From Congeria kusceri (lineage: Eukaryota; Mollusca; Bivalvia; Myida; Dreissenidae): DNA of 64,000 bases. Below the pieces are notes generated by a model. The model worked only from the letters and a program-made list of their open reading frames with translations, searched no databases and was not told the DNA's origin. The translations under genes and the position numbers were made by a program. This document shows, one piece after another, positions 1 through 12,800 of this stretch. Each line of letters starts with the position of its first letter. Within the stretch, counting starts at the first letter, position 1. The DNA lies in NCBI GenBank assembly GCA_027627225.1, contig CM051027.1, positions 88,582,451 through 88,646,450 of the forward strand, given 5' to 3'.

Positions 1-494
1 AAATATTTATGCTTAAATTTTATTGCAACAAGGTGCCTTTGATATTTTTATAACATATTATGAATTGGTACATTAACTATTTACATTAACGAAGCAATTG
101 TTATTTGTAAGAGGACAACCTTGACAATGTTGAAGTCATGTGAATGAAATTAACTGATTGTACAATTAAACTAAGGATCAAAACAAGTTTTTATGTGACT
201 GTCAACAGTGAGTGCCAGATAATAAGTTGTATTCTAAAATTGTATTTTTAATGAAGCAAACTTAAGAACACCACAAGATGCGAAAGAAAAATGGGGAATT
301 ATTGTTAGCCGTATGTTTGCAACTTTCTGTCAAAAGTGAATGACCGAATTATGGGGAGTTAAAACTTGTGTTATGAACTGCTTATGTTTCAAGAGAATGC
401 AGCAAACCGTGTACAGTGAATGTGTATTGACGTAATATTTGTAATGGGACTTAACTGTATATATGACATTGTCAAATATTATTTACATTGAGGA
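1..494. other. AT-rich sequence, no gene seen
   Basis: I find no coding exon, RNA gene or recognisable repeat here. The sequence is AT-rich and grades into the 40-bp tandem array that follows. Confidence 0.5.
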
Positions 495-1000
495 ATATGC
501 ATTGAATATACATTGCAAGGAACTGTTGAAAACGTTTTGATTGTACATTCATTGCAAGAAACAGTTGAAAAAGGTTTTGATTGTACACTCATTGCAAGAA
601 ACATTTAAAAAGGTTTTACACTCATTGCAAGAAACGTTTTAAAAGGTTTTGGTTGTACATTCATTGCAAGAAACGATTGAAAAAGGTTTTGTTTGTACAT
701 TCATTGCAAGAAACGGTTGAAAAAGGTTTTGTTTGTACATTCATTGCAAGAAATGGTTGAAAAAGGTTTTGTTTGTACATTCATTGCAAGAAACGTTTAA
801 AAAGGTTTTACACTCATTGCAAGAAACGTTTAAAAGGTTTTGTTTGTACATTCATTGCAAGAAACGGTTGGAAAGGTTTCGTTTGTACATTCATTGCAAG
901 AAACGGTTGAAATAGGTTTTGTTTGTACATTCATTGCAAGAAACTGATGAAAAAGGTTTTGATTGAATATGCATTGCAAGAAACTGTTGGTCAGAAAAAG
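495..1000. repeat. 40-bp minisatellite, about 12 units
   Basis: The motif CATTCATTGCAAGAAACGG followed by a TTGAAAAAGGTTTTGTTTGTA-like stretch recurs about every 40 bp, for example at 661 and 701. A few units are shortened to about 31 bp. Reading frames through it encode only repetitive peptides and are not taken as genes. Confidence 0.9.
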
Positions 1001-1490
1001 CATCTGTATTATCATATCTTCTCATCATCTGTCATTGTATATATTTACGTTTATCACTTTTCAATAGTAGATTACCTGATCATTTTATTTCCTGTTAATT
1101 CGTGTATGTCTGAGTTTGGAAAGTGTTCATGTGTTCATTTTAAACCAGAATTGTATACAACATGCAATCCCCATTCCTGCACAGGCGCTATCAGGAAAGT
1201 TACTTATTTGATAAAGTTATTCAGAAATCTTCAATGTTTACATTTTCCTTCAGTCATATTAGTGAAATGGTGGTTAAGGCATTTGGGAAAATGGTTGACT
1301 AATTTTTGCTTTCAAATTATGTTTACTATAATTCGACTGTCTTTCACTTTTGTAGAGAAAATGCTTGTGCACTTGAATGTTTGTGCGTAATAAACATTGG
1401 ATATAAAATGGCAGTTTGTTGTATACATGGCATATGTAATTGATTACGATTACATAAACCATAAAAATCATAACTATCAATTCGAGTGTA

Positions 1491-1965
1491 GTACAAAAGC
1501 CCCTTGCCCTAAAGCCCCTTGATCTAAAAATTCACATTTGTACATAAGCCCCTTGGTGGATTTCTCAGCGTGGGCATAAGCCCCTTGGTAGATTTAACAG
1601 GGTGTACAAAAGCCCCTTGATGATATTGTATATGACGTTCAATAGAAAATTCCATCCTATCAAAGGAAAAATTTTCATTATTGCAATGAACAAATTGATA
1701 ACTGCATTTTAGTACAACTATACTTCGAACAACAACATTTTATTCCATATGTGTATTTGAAGATGCCCTTAAATAAATGTAAACTTAATATTTCAATGAA
1801 AATACATGGGATTTACGCGTAACTTAAAATCATCAAGGGGCTTTTGTCCACCCTGTTATATCTACCAAGGGGCTTTAGTCCACATTGTCAAATTTACCAA
1901 GGGGCTTATGTTCATGTGTGCATTTTTAGACCAAGGGGCTTTTTAGGCAAGGGGCTTTTGTCCGG
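1491..1965. mobile_element. Fold-back element (AAGCCCCTTGG family), copy 1
   Basis: Two inverted arms of about 130 bp each contain several copies of ACAAAAGCCCCTTGG-like motifs. The left arm is about 1491-1625, and the right arm, in reverse complement, about 1830-1965. The AT-rich middle is about 200 bp and non-coding. The same structure recurs at 3187-3705 after the same TTCGAGTGTA flank, so this is a mobile fold-back or MITE-like family rather than a local hairpin. No target duplication could be fixed. Confidence 0.75.
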
Positions 1966-3186
1966 ATACCAATTCAATTCTCGTACAAACACGGTACACG
2001 AGTGCGTCACTGACTGCATTATGGTCCAGTTTTACCCCCCGGTACACTGACAGTAAATTTCGAGGTCACTGACCTCTTAAAGCCACAGCGCACGTGATCG
2101 CCTGTCAATGCCATGCGACCTTGAAATACAGGTAGACGTAACTTGATTTGCGTTAATGAATAGTTTAAATACCATACTATATCACGTCTAAAAATACCTG
2201 GACGTTCGTAACAAAAACTAGTACTGTGCAAATTGCGCGGTTGATGCATACATTTAAGTGGGTTGTGTTATTCTTTCTTGATTTGTATCGTTTTTTATGA
2301 TGCACGTATTGCTTAGGTTCCAGCGGATCGAATATCTACAATGATTAAGCTTTGTATCTATATAATTTATTTTAAAATAAACAAATATTGTTTTGGTCCC
2401 AAATATTGTTTTGGTCCTTTTTTTTACGTGTAAGTTTGAAAAGCATTAAAATTTTGTCGAAACTTACATACGGTTATTACGGTTAAAGTTTTATGGCATC
2501 TCCCGCGATTTATCTGATATGACACCCGGGGTGCCTACTGGTCTTCAAGCTTAGTACCATAATAGTAATGTACATGATGTGATTGGTGACACAGAGACAT
2601 ACTGGAAGTAAAATAACAAAAGTGTGTAGTTATTGTTATACAACCAAGTAATAGTTTGTTGTTGTTTTTAAAGAAAATTAGTATGCGACAGTTGAAATGT
2701 GTTAAATATTTGTTATTTATTGATATGACAAACGACGAATATAACTGGATGATGTCTACGTTATGTTTGACAATTATATAAGCAACATCATTAAATATAT
2801 AATAAATAATTATTCCCCCAAAAATAACGTTAGGAAACGTTAAATACTGTATAAATTATAAGTGCTGTCGCACATACATTCATTGCTATGTTTTGTTAAA
2901 CATAATATAAATTTATATACAATACGTTTAACACTGTCATACAAATTGGCCATTCTGTGGTTGATACTGATTGATAAAACGTTGGTACATTAAAAGTAAT
3001 GGCGTCGCAGATTCATTCTGTGTTTGATACTGATTGATGAAACGTTGGTACATGCAAAGTAATGGCGTCGCGGATTGTCGTGCGCTGTTGATCATGAGTG
3101 CCTGCAAACGTTGTGCTATTAAATTCATATGCGACGTACAGATGCAAAAACTTACCTCATTCGGTGAAACGCTGTTTTTCGAGTGT
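1966..3186. other. Non-coding spacer
   Basis: No exon or RNA gene is supported. A short direct duplication near 2944-3065 repeats a GATACTGATTGAT-AAACGTTGGTACAT stretch. Otherwise the sequence is AT-rich. Confidence 0.45.
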
Positions 3187-3705
3187 AGTACAAAAGCCCC
3201 TTGCCCAAAAGCTCCTTGGTCTAAAAATGCACACATGGACATAAGCCCCTTGGTAGATTTAACAGGGTGGACAAAAGCCCCTTGATGATTATGAAATTGT
3301 GGACATAAGCCCCTTTCTGATATTGTGTTTGCAGTTCAAAATAAAATTCTATCCCATCAAAGGGAAAGTCTTCATTAATTGCAATCAATTTTTCACAAAC
3401 TTATAACTTGTATTAATTGCATTTAAATATAGCTATACTTCAAACAACAACATTTTATTCCATCTTTTTATTTGTAAATGGTCTTAATATTGATAAATAA
3501 ATAAAACAACTTTATATATCGATGAAAACGAGAGATGCAAGCACAACAATACAATCGTCAATGGCTTTTGTCCACTCTGTCATATCTACCAAGGGGCTTT
3601 TGTCCACCCTGTTAAATCTACCAAGGAGCTTATGTCCACTCTGTCAAATGTCCCAAGTGGATTATGTCCATGTGTGCATTTTGAGACCAAGGGGCTTTTG
3701 ACCGG
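3187..3705. mobile_element. Fold-back element (AAGCCCCTTGG family), copy 2
   Basis: This is the second copy of the element at 1491-1965. The left arm (about 3187-3315) and the inverted right arm (about 3560-3705) carry the same AAGCCCCTTGG submotifs, including GTAGATTTAACAGGGTGGAC. It diverges from copy 1 by scattered substitutions, so the two are independent insertions or an old duplication. Confidence 0.75.
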
Positions 3706-3889
3706 AAATCCTGTTTTTCGTGTACGTGTACTACAATTGTCTACTAGATCCTTCACGTAGAATGTTGAGGCGTAGAACCCCCATGCCTATCTTTAGAAGG
3801 CATACTGTTCGTAAAGTGAAAGATCAAAATATACACAATTTTACATCAACAAATTATAAACAATAACACCAACATACAATTTAAACAGA

Positions 3890-4135
3890 AGTACATACAA
3901 AGTCCTAACGACAAAACCGCTCTGTTCATTTTAAATGCACTTGCAATCACGTAAACCTATATTTACTTTGAAAGACAGATATCTCAGCAAAAATAGGCAT
4001 GTTTGAATCATTTGGTGCCATTAAATATTTGTGTTAGATATTGTGAACTGTATGCACTAATTGCGGGGGTTCCGAATCAATTACTTGTGTTCCAGGTCAC
4101 TCGACACTTTTCCTATAGTTTCCTTAAGGGTTTGT
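3890..4135 (-). repeat. Dispersed repeat, inverse of 60355-60590
   Basis: The reverse complement matches 60355-60590 through recognisable blocks: an AGTGACC-GGAACAC block, ATTGATTCGGAAC, GTGCATACAGTTCA, TTTAGGTTTACGTGATTG-like sequence and a GCGGTTTTGTCGTTAG block. It is non-coding and diverged, and is probably part of an old transposon. Confidence 0.7.
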
Positions 4136-4139
4136 TTAA

Positions 4140-4985
4140 AAAGCATATTTAATTTTTAATCCGACTTAATAGTTGTCAAACAACACCACAAGAAAGATAT
4201 ATTCATTTCTTGAACCGGACAACACATAATCACAACATAATAGTAAGGACATATTGATTTTCCCACGTTTGGAACATTATTTATATTTCATGTAGGATGT
4301 GGGTTAACATATGAAAAGGTACAAAGCCATATGACCATTCAGACGTTAGACTGCAACAATAAAACCATCTTATAATGGATCAACGTTTGCGAATGTTTTG
4401 AGGAGTAAATCAAATATAAAAATGCCAGCTAAAAAAATCAAGTCCGCGAAATAAATGAAATCAGTACATTAACCGAAATGCGATGAACAATCCAAAGTGC
4501 ATTTACGTACGCAATGTGGTAATTGTACATAGATTCTAAACATATATGTATCATCAGTAACAACTAGATCAACAATTTGATAACAATCATAAGCATATTG
4601 ATAAAATTAACAACCTAAGAAAATAAGAGTAACAAAACACACAATGATAGAAAAATATAAGATATACCGGTTTCACAATTCTAATGGTAACATCAACACT
4701 CGGAAACATATATACACAATGATGTTGTCCAATGTAAACATAAGCTGAATGGTATCCTAAACTATTATGTGAAGGACACTATAGATCATTGGATAAAAAC
4801 GTATAAACAACATATAAATACGGAACTCCCAGTCCTTGCTTCTATTAAAAAGAATGTTTAACATTTTGACAGCTTTAGAATACATATAATATACACATAT
4901 ACTATATCAAGCTTACATTGATCAACTGTAATAATGATATTTATTAGATGAACTGCCTGAAAACATTAAAACAAACAAGAGTCTT
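4140..4985. other. AT-rich non-coding spacer
   Basis: No supported gene or recognisable repeat. The sequence is dominated by A/T runs. Confidence 0.45.
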
Positions 4986-4988
4986 CTT

Positions 4989-5247
4989 GGTTCGCCCTAT
5001 GGCTGGCACCATTCTTCAATTTGTTGGTTCGCCCTATGGCTGGCACCATTCTTCAAATTGTTGGTTCGCCCTATGGCTGGCACCATTATTCAATTGGTTG
5101 GTTCGCCCTATGGCTGGCACCATTCTTCAAATTGTTGGTTCGCCCTATGGCTGGCACCATTCTTCAATTTGTTGGTTCGCCCTATGGCTGGCACCATTCT
5201 TCAATTTGTTGGTTCGCCCTATGGCTGGCACCGTTCTTCAATTTGAA
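4989..5247. repeat. 37-bp minisatellite, 7 units
   Basis: Seven near-identical 37-bp units begin at 4989, 5026, 5063, 5100, 5137, 5174 and 5211, each with GGTTCGCCCTATGGCTGGCA. Because 37 is not a multiple of 3, all three forward frames stay open. That explains the overlapping reading frames, which are not genes. Confidence 0.95.
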
Positions 5248-5249
5248 AT

Positions 5250-6558
5250 ACCACGAAAGGCTATTATGTTATTTATTACTTATAGAATGGTGAATGAAAC
5301 CTATGAGAAGCATACATATAATATCCCCTTATTTGAGTAACAAAAATACATATTAGTCAATAAATAATTGTCTTACACTGTGCAAGAGTGTACTGACTTA
5401 ACCAGCCCATGGAGAAATTCCATAAAGCATATACATTAGAAATTGCTTAACATATCCCCCATAAACAATGAGGTCCGTTCAAGTGACCCGTAACACCCCG
5501 AAACACATGCGTTGATATTACCGTTGTATTCTGCAGTAATATCGAAAGCATGATTTTCTTATGTATACAGTACAAAGAATATACATCTATTTACCAAATA
5601 ATACCATAACTGTGCCCATTTACCGGGCATTTCCGATGTTTTATCGCGATGAATAAACCGTAACCTAGTTTCTGTAACCGGTGTTCATGTAGATATTTCA
5701 GCTAGTCTAATTCATGAGACGTGCTGCGAATTTAGTGTTACTTTTTATATAGAGCTAAATTCGCTGAAAACATTACCCATATAAAAAGTAGCTCAATGTT
5801 TGCACAGGGCTTACAAGTTCAGTCAATTTTTCAACATGTATTACTCATAAAGCCCCGTTTCGGTTCATTGATCGGCATACAGAGTTGAAACTTTGGTGAT
5901 TTACCTCGAACGTATTGCTGTTCAAACACCATTAATACAAATCGAAATTATTTTCAGAAATATTAATCTTAAAGTGACCCGGAACTACCAGTGATTCGGA
6001 ACTCCTTTAAGGTTTATTTCGTGTACTTCATTGTGTCCACCAGGTGTCGCTTCTCGCAACTAACCTGTGTGATTTCGCGCTTTGCATGATGGGTAAGCAC
6101 TACATTCATAAGGCGCCAACTGGAGCATGAGACGATTCTCTTAACATTAGCAAAATCGTCATATAGTCTTGCAGGACGTAACTTGGTGCAAGTAACTCAA
6201 TCTGCGCATCGTTTAATTCCATTTGAAAATATAAGCCGCAGTTGTTTTCAATAATAAAAAAGTTGTTATCTCTATTTGCTCACTTGTACATAGTGTACGA
6301 AAGTGAAAGTATAAACTGCATGCCAACGCAAGTAAAACGCATTTTATTGCATGAACAGGTATACACACAATACTTTGAGTGTTTGAAATTAATAATGATG
6401 ATATAGTTATCGTGGTTAAACATGTTTTAATAAGAATATACGGAAATTGTCCTTGTTTGGAAATCATTTCATTCATCCGCGGACTATATTTCAGTGTATG
6501 TACCATAGCCAAATGTGGATAGTTATCAGTTCCCAGTATAGAGGTTAGGCGAAAGCAG
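5250..6558. other. Upstream region of the CFAP97D1-like gene
   Basis: No coding exon is supported. AAGTGACCCG motifs at about 5478 and 5972 resemble the edge of the dispersed repeat at 60355-60590. A GTCCACCAGGTGTCGCTT block near 6037 recurs at about 30829, suggesting a further short repeat family. Confidence 0.4.
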
Positions 6559-6652
6559 TGACGTCACACTCTATGTATAGAATGCGTGTACTTACGAATA
6601 CAATTTCTTTGGAGCTTCGACGTCTGCAAACTGGCGTAAAAATATGACGTCA
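6559..6652 (+). promoter_or_regulatory. Two palindromic CRE motifs upstream of the start codon
   Basis: Perfect TGACGTCA octamers lie at 6559-6566 and 6645-6652, about 187 and 101 bp before the start codon at 6746. This is the consensus bound by CREB/CREM/ATF factors. CREM-type factors drive many spermatid genes in mammals, so the motif would fit a flagellar gene. That link, and the placement of the promoter here, are inference; no transcript start is visible. Confidence 0.4.
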
Positions 6653-6745
6653 TATGATCGCTAACAAACATTGACGTCCTGAAATACGGCGGTCGTCAAA
6701 TGCGTTAGAGTTGCCAAAATTTGAAATCCTATAAAAATCGAAAAT

Positions 6746-6857
6746 ATGGCATTGGCAGTACGACCGTATCAACCAGTGCGGCCAGCGAACAACAAATACC
6801 TAGCTAAAAGATGGGACCAAGAAATATTCAACACTCACAGAAAAAAAGTTGCTTGCG
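6746..6857 (+). CDS. CFAP97D1-like exon 1
   Basis: Starts with ATG at 6746 (MALAVRPYQPVRPANN...), includes LAKRWDQEIF and ends at GCG|GTGAGT in phase 1. The leftover G joins CC of exon 2 to make Ala. No earlier in-frame coding was found. Confidence 0.8.
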
Positions 6858-9800
6858 GTGAGTAGTGCATACGTCTGTAGATAGCTAAACAGGTCTACGT
6901 GCACGCCTATTTGAAAAGTTAACAAATTCTGTAATAATATTGTGATTTATACATCACGACACCCAGAATGTTAACAAACCGGTTATGATCATTGACATGT
7001 ATTTGTCTAAAAAACAAAGACATATTCTGGAAAAAAAAATTAGACTGGGTATACCAATTACGGGGAATGTTATTTTCTTCTGCATCATGTAATAAAATGT
7101 TTTGTAATAATTTCTCTATACGTTTATCTGCCGAATATTTTCGAAAGTTAGGGTACCTGTAGACAGATAATGGATCGTTTAATTCATATCTATCGCAAAA
7201 AGAATGCATTGGGTAAGGGAAAATAGACAATTATATATAAACTGACGCACCCCCACTGTCTGCTCCTCCGATGAAGCATGCATTATCTTATGAGCATTCA
7301 TTATCTTCTGAGCCAGCATTAACAGGATACAGACCGTGAGGAATGGAATTTGACAAGATTATGTGAGTGATATTTACATCATTTGGACATTCCGGTAATA
7401 GGGATATCCTGGCAATAGGTATAACGTTACCAGTTTATCGAGTTTGCGCGGATTATCGTTAGGCTTACTCTTACTCCTCATACACGGTAGAAAGAACTTA
7501 CTATCTTTTTTGTTAACACTACAGATAAACTCTGAATTATGCCAAAGACAATTGAGCGAATTACATTCAATGTACCATGTATGTGCCTGTTGTTTCAGCC
7601 CAAGCTGTTATAGACAACAACCCACCACGTGTCCATATGCATCTGCATATCAAACTTAAGAAGTTACAGGTAATAATTGCCTTTTAAGTTAAACTTAATG
7701 ATCACCACGCTCACAAAATGGCGCATTTTCTAAACAAAATGTTACGATCAGTTTCAAATCTTCAAGGAATCGACACTCAATTTCAAATCCAAACATACAG
7801 TTATTATAGCATTAATTATTTAAATGGTATACGTACGTTTGCATGGCTAGAAGCCGCATATTATGTCTAAACTTAAGAATGTATGCTATTGTGTTTGTAG
7901 TTTTAATATTTTTATAAAGTTAATCCACACTTTGTAAGTACTCGTTAAAATATTAACATATTACACGCAATTACCATAGAGTATCAAATGATACTCCAAA
8001 CCAAAATGTTGTATCAATGCTTATTCTATGATAGGCAATATGTTTTTGTTCTTCTTAAAATATAATACCTGCATATGATACCCGCATTTCAAATCGTCCA
8101 AGTCCGTGTAATGTATGTTCACTTACGGTGCGCAGTTCGAGGCGGAACGCTTGGCGACCATAGAGCGCGACAACCGGATCCTGCTCGAGAAGATGGCGCA
8201 CATCATGCGCACCGGCGGCATCGTGGACAACAAGAAGGAGAACTATCACACCAAGAGGTACCATGCAGCCAGTAGCAGTGCCCTTAACTGCTGTGGGAGG
8301 TACCGAGCAGTCGGGGGCAACGCCCTCAACTGGTAGGAGGTACCATGTAATCGGTGGCAACGCCCTTAACTGTTGTAGGAGGTACCGCGCAGTCGGGGGC
8401 AACACCCTTAACTCTTGTAGGAGGTACCGTGCAGTCGGTGGCAACGCACTAAACTATTGTACGACGTACCGTGCAGCCGGTGGCAACGCACTAAACTATT
8501 GTACGACGTACCGTGCAGCCGGTGGCAACGCCCCTCGACTGTTTTACGAATTACCATGCAGTCGGTGGAAACGCCATTTACTGTTGTAGGAGGTAAGATG
8601 CAGTCGATGACAACGCCCTCTACTGTTGTGGGGGGTCACCACGCAGTCGGTTGCAACGTCCTCAACTGCCGTAGGAGGTACCGTGCAGTCGGGGGCAACG
8701 CCCTAAACGGTTGTGGGAAGTACCATGCAATCGGTGGTTACGCCCTCGATTGCTGTTGGATGTGCCAAGCAATCGATGGCAACGCCCTCAACTGTTGTAG
8801 GACGTACCATGCAAACGGTGGCAACGCCCTCGAATGTTGTAGGAGGTACCATACAATCGGTGGCAATGCCCTCAACTACTGTAGGTGGTGCCATGTAGTC
8901 GGTGGCAACGCCCTCAACTGCCATAGGAGGTACCTTGCAGTCGGTGGCAACGCCCTCAACTGTTGTAGGAGGTACCATGCCATCGGTGGCAATGCCCTCG
9001 AATGCTGTAGGAGGTTCTGTGCAGTCGGTAGCAACGCCCCTTAACTGGTGTAGGAGGTACTGTGCGGTCGGGGGCAACGTCCCTCAACTGCTGTAGGCGT
9101 TGCCGTGCAGTCGGTGGCAATGCCCCTCAACTGCCATAGGAGGTACCGTGCAGTCGGTGGCAACGCCCTCAAATGCTGTAGGAGATGTACTGTGCAGTCG
9201 GTGGCAACGCCCGCAACTGCACTAGAAAGTACTGTGCTTTCGGTGGCAACGCCCTCAACTGTTGTAGACGGTGGCAACGCCCTGAACTGCTGAAGGAGGT
9301 GCCTTGCAGTCGGTAGCAACACCCTCAACTGCTGTAGGAGAGGTGCTGTGCAGTCGGTGGCAACGCCAGCAACTGCACTATAAAGTACTGTGCAGTCGGT
9401 GGCAACGCCCTCAACTGTTGTAGACGGTACTGTGTAGTCAATTGCTACGCCATCAACTGCTGTAAAAGTTACTGTGTAGTCGGTGGCAGCGCCCCTCAAC
9501 TGCCAAAGCAGGTACCGTGCAATTGGTGGAAACGTCCTCAACTGCTGTAGGAGAGGTACTGTGTAGTCGGTGGCAACGCCCGCAAACGCTGTAGGAGGTG
9601 CCGTGCAGTCGGTGGCAACGCCCTCAACTGTTTTAGACGATACTGTGCAGTCGACGGCAGAGCCAACAACTGCTGTAGAAGGTACTGTGCAGACAACGCC
9701 CTCAACTGCTGTAGTAGGTGCCGTGCAGTCGGTGGCAACGCCCTCAACTGCTGTAGGAGGTAGTTTGCAGTCGGTGGCAACGTCCTCAACTGCTGTAGGA

Positions 9801-12800
9801 GGTACCGTGCAGTCGGGGCAACTCTTATTCAGTTGCCTTGCGTTACAAAACGCTCGAATAGGCCAAACAATATAACGTTGAGGTTCGTATTACATTCCAA
9901 CGCAAGTAGGTCAGGTATGTCGAACAAAATCATTTTAGGCCTACAAAAACATTTTATGTTTAGAGTATACACATTTGACTACATTGACCGCTGCCTTCAT
10001 TACTTGTATTATACACTTTTGTAATTCTTATATAAAATAAAAGTAAGAAGCTCAAGGTTATCCAGAACCAATAGCAAAGACATACTAAAAACTGAAACGA
10101 AACTTTTTTTCTAGAACAGTGTCAAATCAGCATAAGGCCCTACATTTCATCGATTCGTACTCGGTCATGCTTCGTTACCTGATTTTCCCCGAATGGTTCG
10201 TAAATTGTTGTCGGGTCGTCAGAAAAAATATGGTCGGCTGGTTACCGGAACCACAACAATTTCTTAACATGGTCTTCATCTCATAGTTTTGTCCATGAAA
10301 AATTTATAATTTTTCAACGAAGCATCATTTCCAATACATTTACGTCTCATGCGTGCTATTTCTTTTCCGTAGTTTATTATACAATGTACTTTTCCTTTTG
10401 GTCGGAATCTGCGACAAAATTTACATTTGCCAATCTGTTCAAATGTCCCTTGACAAACTATGAAATCAATGACGTCAAGTTTCACAGACGTGGTCAAGAT
10501 TTGTTGCCACACGTACACAGTGTGTGGGCAGTCCGTGGGTCATACACTCCAAACTGCACATTCAGATATATAATAATTTAATTTTTGTGTTTCCACGCTG
10601 GTTAGATGTTGCATTAAATGGGCAGACGTGAAATGCAGACAACTACACTAATACATTTTCTACGAAATGGAACCGGTATATACCTGTTTTAATTATGATC
10701 AGTTAGATCTATGTACAATTTTCATATAACAAACTGATTATCACAAACTGCACTTGAGTCAAAACTCAACTTGTTAGTCTAACAGTTTGCAATGCTTTCT
10801 GTCTCCCATCACGCGGCCAGTCTGAACAAGATCAAACGTCAGAGGGAGCTGTTGCGAATCACGCACGAGAACCTGGCCATTCTGAAGCGCCTCACGACCA
10901 AGGACCCGCACTACAACCATAAGAAGTGGCTCGTAGAGTGGCAGGTACGTGGCCATTCTGAAGCGCCTCACGACCAAGGACCCGCACTACAACCATACGA
11001 AGTGGCTCGTCGAGTGGCAGGTACGTGCTCATACGGGGTCAGACTGACCATGGACCCGCACTACAACCATACGAAGTGGCTCGTCGAGTGGCAGGTATGT
11101 GCTCATACGGGGTCAGACTGACCATGGACCCGCACTACAACCATAAGAAGTGGCTCGTAGAGTGGCAGGTACGTGCTCATACGGGGTCAGACTGACCATG
11201 GACCCGCACTACAACCACAAGAAGTGGCTCGTATAGTGGCAGGTATGTGGTCATACGGGGTCAGACTGACCAAGGACCCGCACTACAACCATAAGAAGTG
11301 GCTCGTCGAGTGGCAGTTACGTGCTCATACGGGGTCAGACTGACCATGGACCCGCACTACAACCACAAGAAGTGGCTCGTAGAGTGGCAGGTATGTGGTC
11401 ATACGGGGTCAGACTGACCATGGACCCGCACTACAACCACAAGAAGTGGCTCGTCGAGTGGCAGGTATGTGGACATACGGGGTCAGACTGACCATGGACC
11501 CGCACTACAACCACAAGAAGTGGCTCGTCGAGTGGCAGGTATGTGGTCATACGGGGTCAGACTGACCATGGACCCGCACTACAACCACAAGAAGTGGCTC
11601 GTCGAGTGGCAGGTATGTGGACATACGGGGTCAGACTGACCATGGACCCGCACTACAACCACAAGAAGTGGCTCGTCGAGTGGCAGGTATGTGGTCATAC
11701 GGGGTCAGACTGACCATGGACCCGCACTACAACCACAAGAAGTGGCTCGTAGAGTGGCAGGTATGTGGTCATACGGGGTCAGACTGACCATGGACCCGCA
11801 CTACAACCACAAGAAGTGGCTCGTAGAGTGGCAGGTATGTGGACATACGGGGTCAGACTGACCATGGACCCGCACTACAACCACAAGAAGTGGCTCGTCG
11901 AGTGGCAGGTATGTGGTCATACGGGGTCAGACTGACCATGGACCCGCACTACAACCACAAGAAGTGGCTCGTCGAGTGGCAGGTATGTGGTCATACGGGG
12001 TCAGACTGACCATGGACCCGCACTACAACCACAAGAAGTGGCTCGTCGAGTGGCAGGTATGTGGTCATACGGGGTCAACTGACCATGGACCCGCACTACA
12101 ACCACAAGAAGTGGCTCGTCGAGTGGCAGGTATGTGGTCATACGGGGTCAGACTGACCATGGACCCGCACTACAACCACAAGAAGTGGCTCGTCGAGTGA
12201 CAGGTACGTGCTCATACAGGAACCAGCGTTCAGTGTCCGCGAAAGTCACAAATCGTGTCAAATCCATTCCTGATCGCATGGTCTGAAACTGCTCACTATT
12301 ATGCACCTATCAATATGCACCTATCCCACGCGTGTGTGTGGGTGGGTGGGTCGGTTGGGGGGGGGGGGGGGAGCGGTGGGCAATCCAAGGGGAATTTGAC
12401 TAATTGTATTTTAGGGGATCTAATTCCCCATCCTAGAGGCAAGCATTTTTGTCTAAATCCCCTCAATAGGGGATGCTTAATTGCGTAATATTTTACCAGC
12501 CATGAAGGCTAGTGTTAATATGCTTATTTTTCCTAGACCTTAATTGTAGTTTTACTAGTTTTGCCCGAGGTCTGTCAAACTTTCGCGGATATTGATTGTG
12601 TGACGGACTCACTGAATGATGAATGCTGGGCCCCTTTATACTTCATTATCCAGAAATTATAATGTTAAAAAATAAACACACTGGCGGACATTGACTATCA
12701 GTGGACAACTTTCAACATTAATTTTGTTTTTCGTGATGTGAAACGTCGGAAGCACATTTAAATGTCTTGTTTGAACTCTTTCATAAGATTGTGTAAAATT

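Noticed and set aside
495..1000. CRISPR-like regular spacing of CATTCATTGCAAGAAAC
   Set aside because: The intervening sequences are also repeated, so this is a plain tandem array in a eukaryotic sequence.
923..1390. 155-residue plus-strand frame
   Set aside because: Begins inside the 40-bp array and then runs through AT-rich DNA; Cys/Phe/Ile-rich composition without a recognisable domain or splice evidence.
4948..5340. Overlapping frames with VRPMAGTI repeats
   Set aside because: A 37-bp tandem repeat read in three frames; no start context, domain or splice sites.
8263..9875. Long frames on both strands encoding VGGNALN- and ATPSTVVGG-type repeats
   Set aside because: They follow the 42-bp minisatellite period (14 codons), lie in an intron and have no non-repetitive core.
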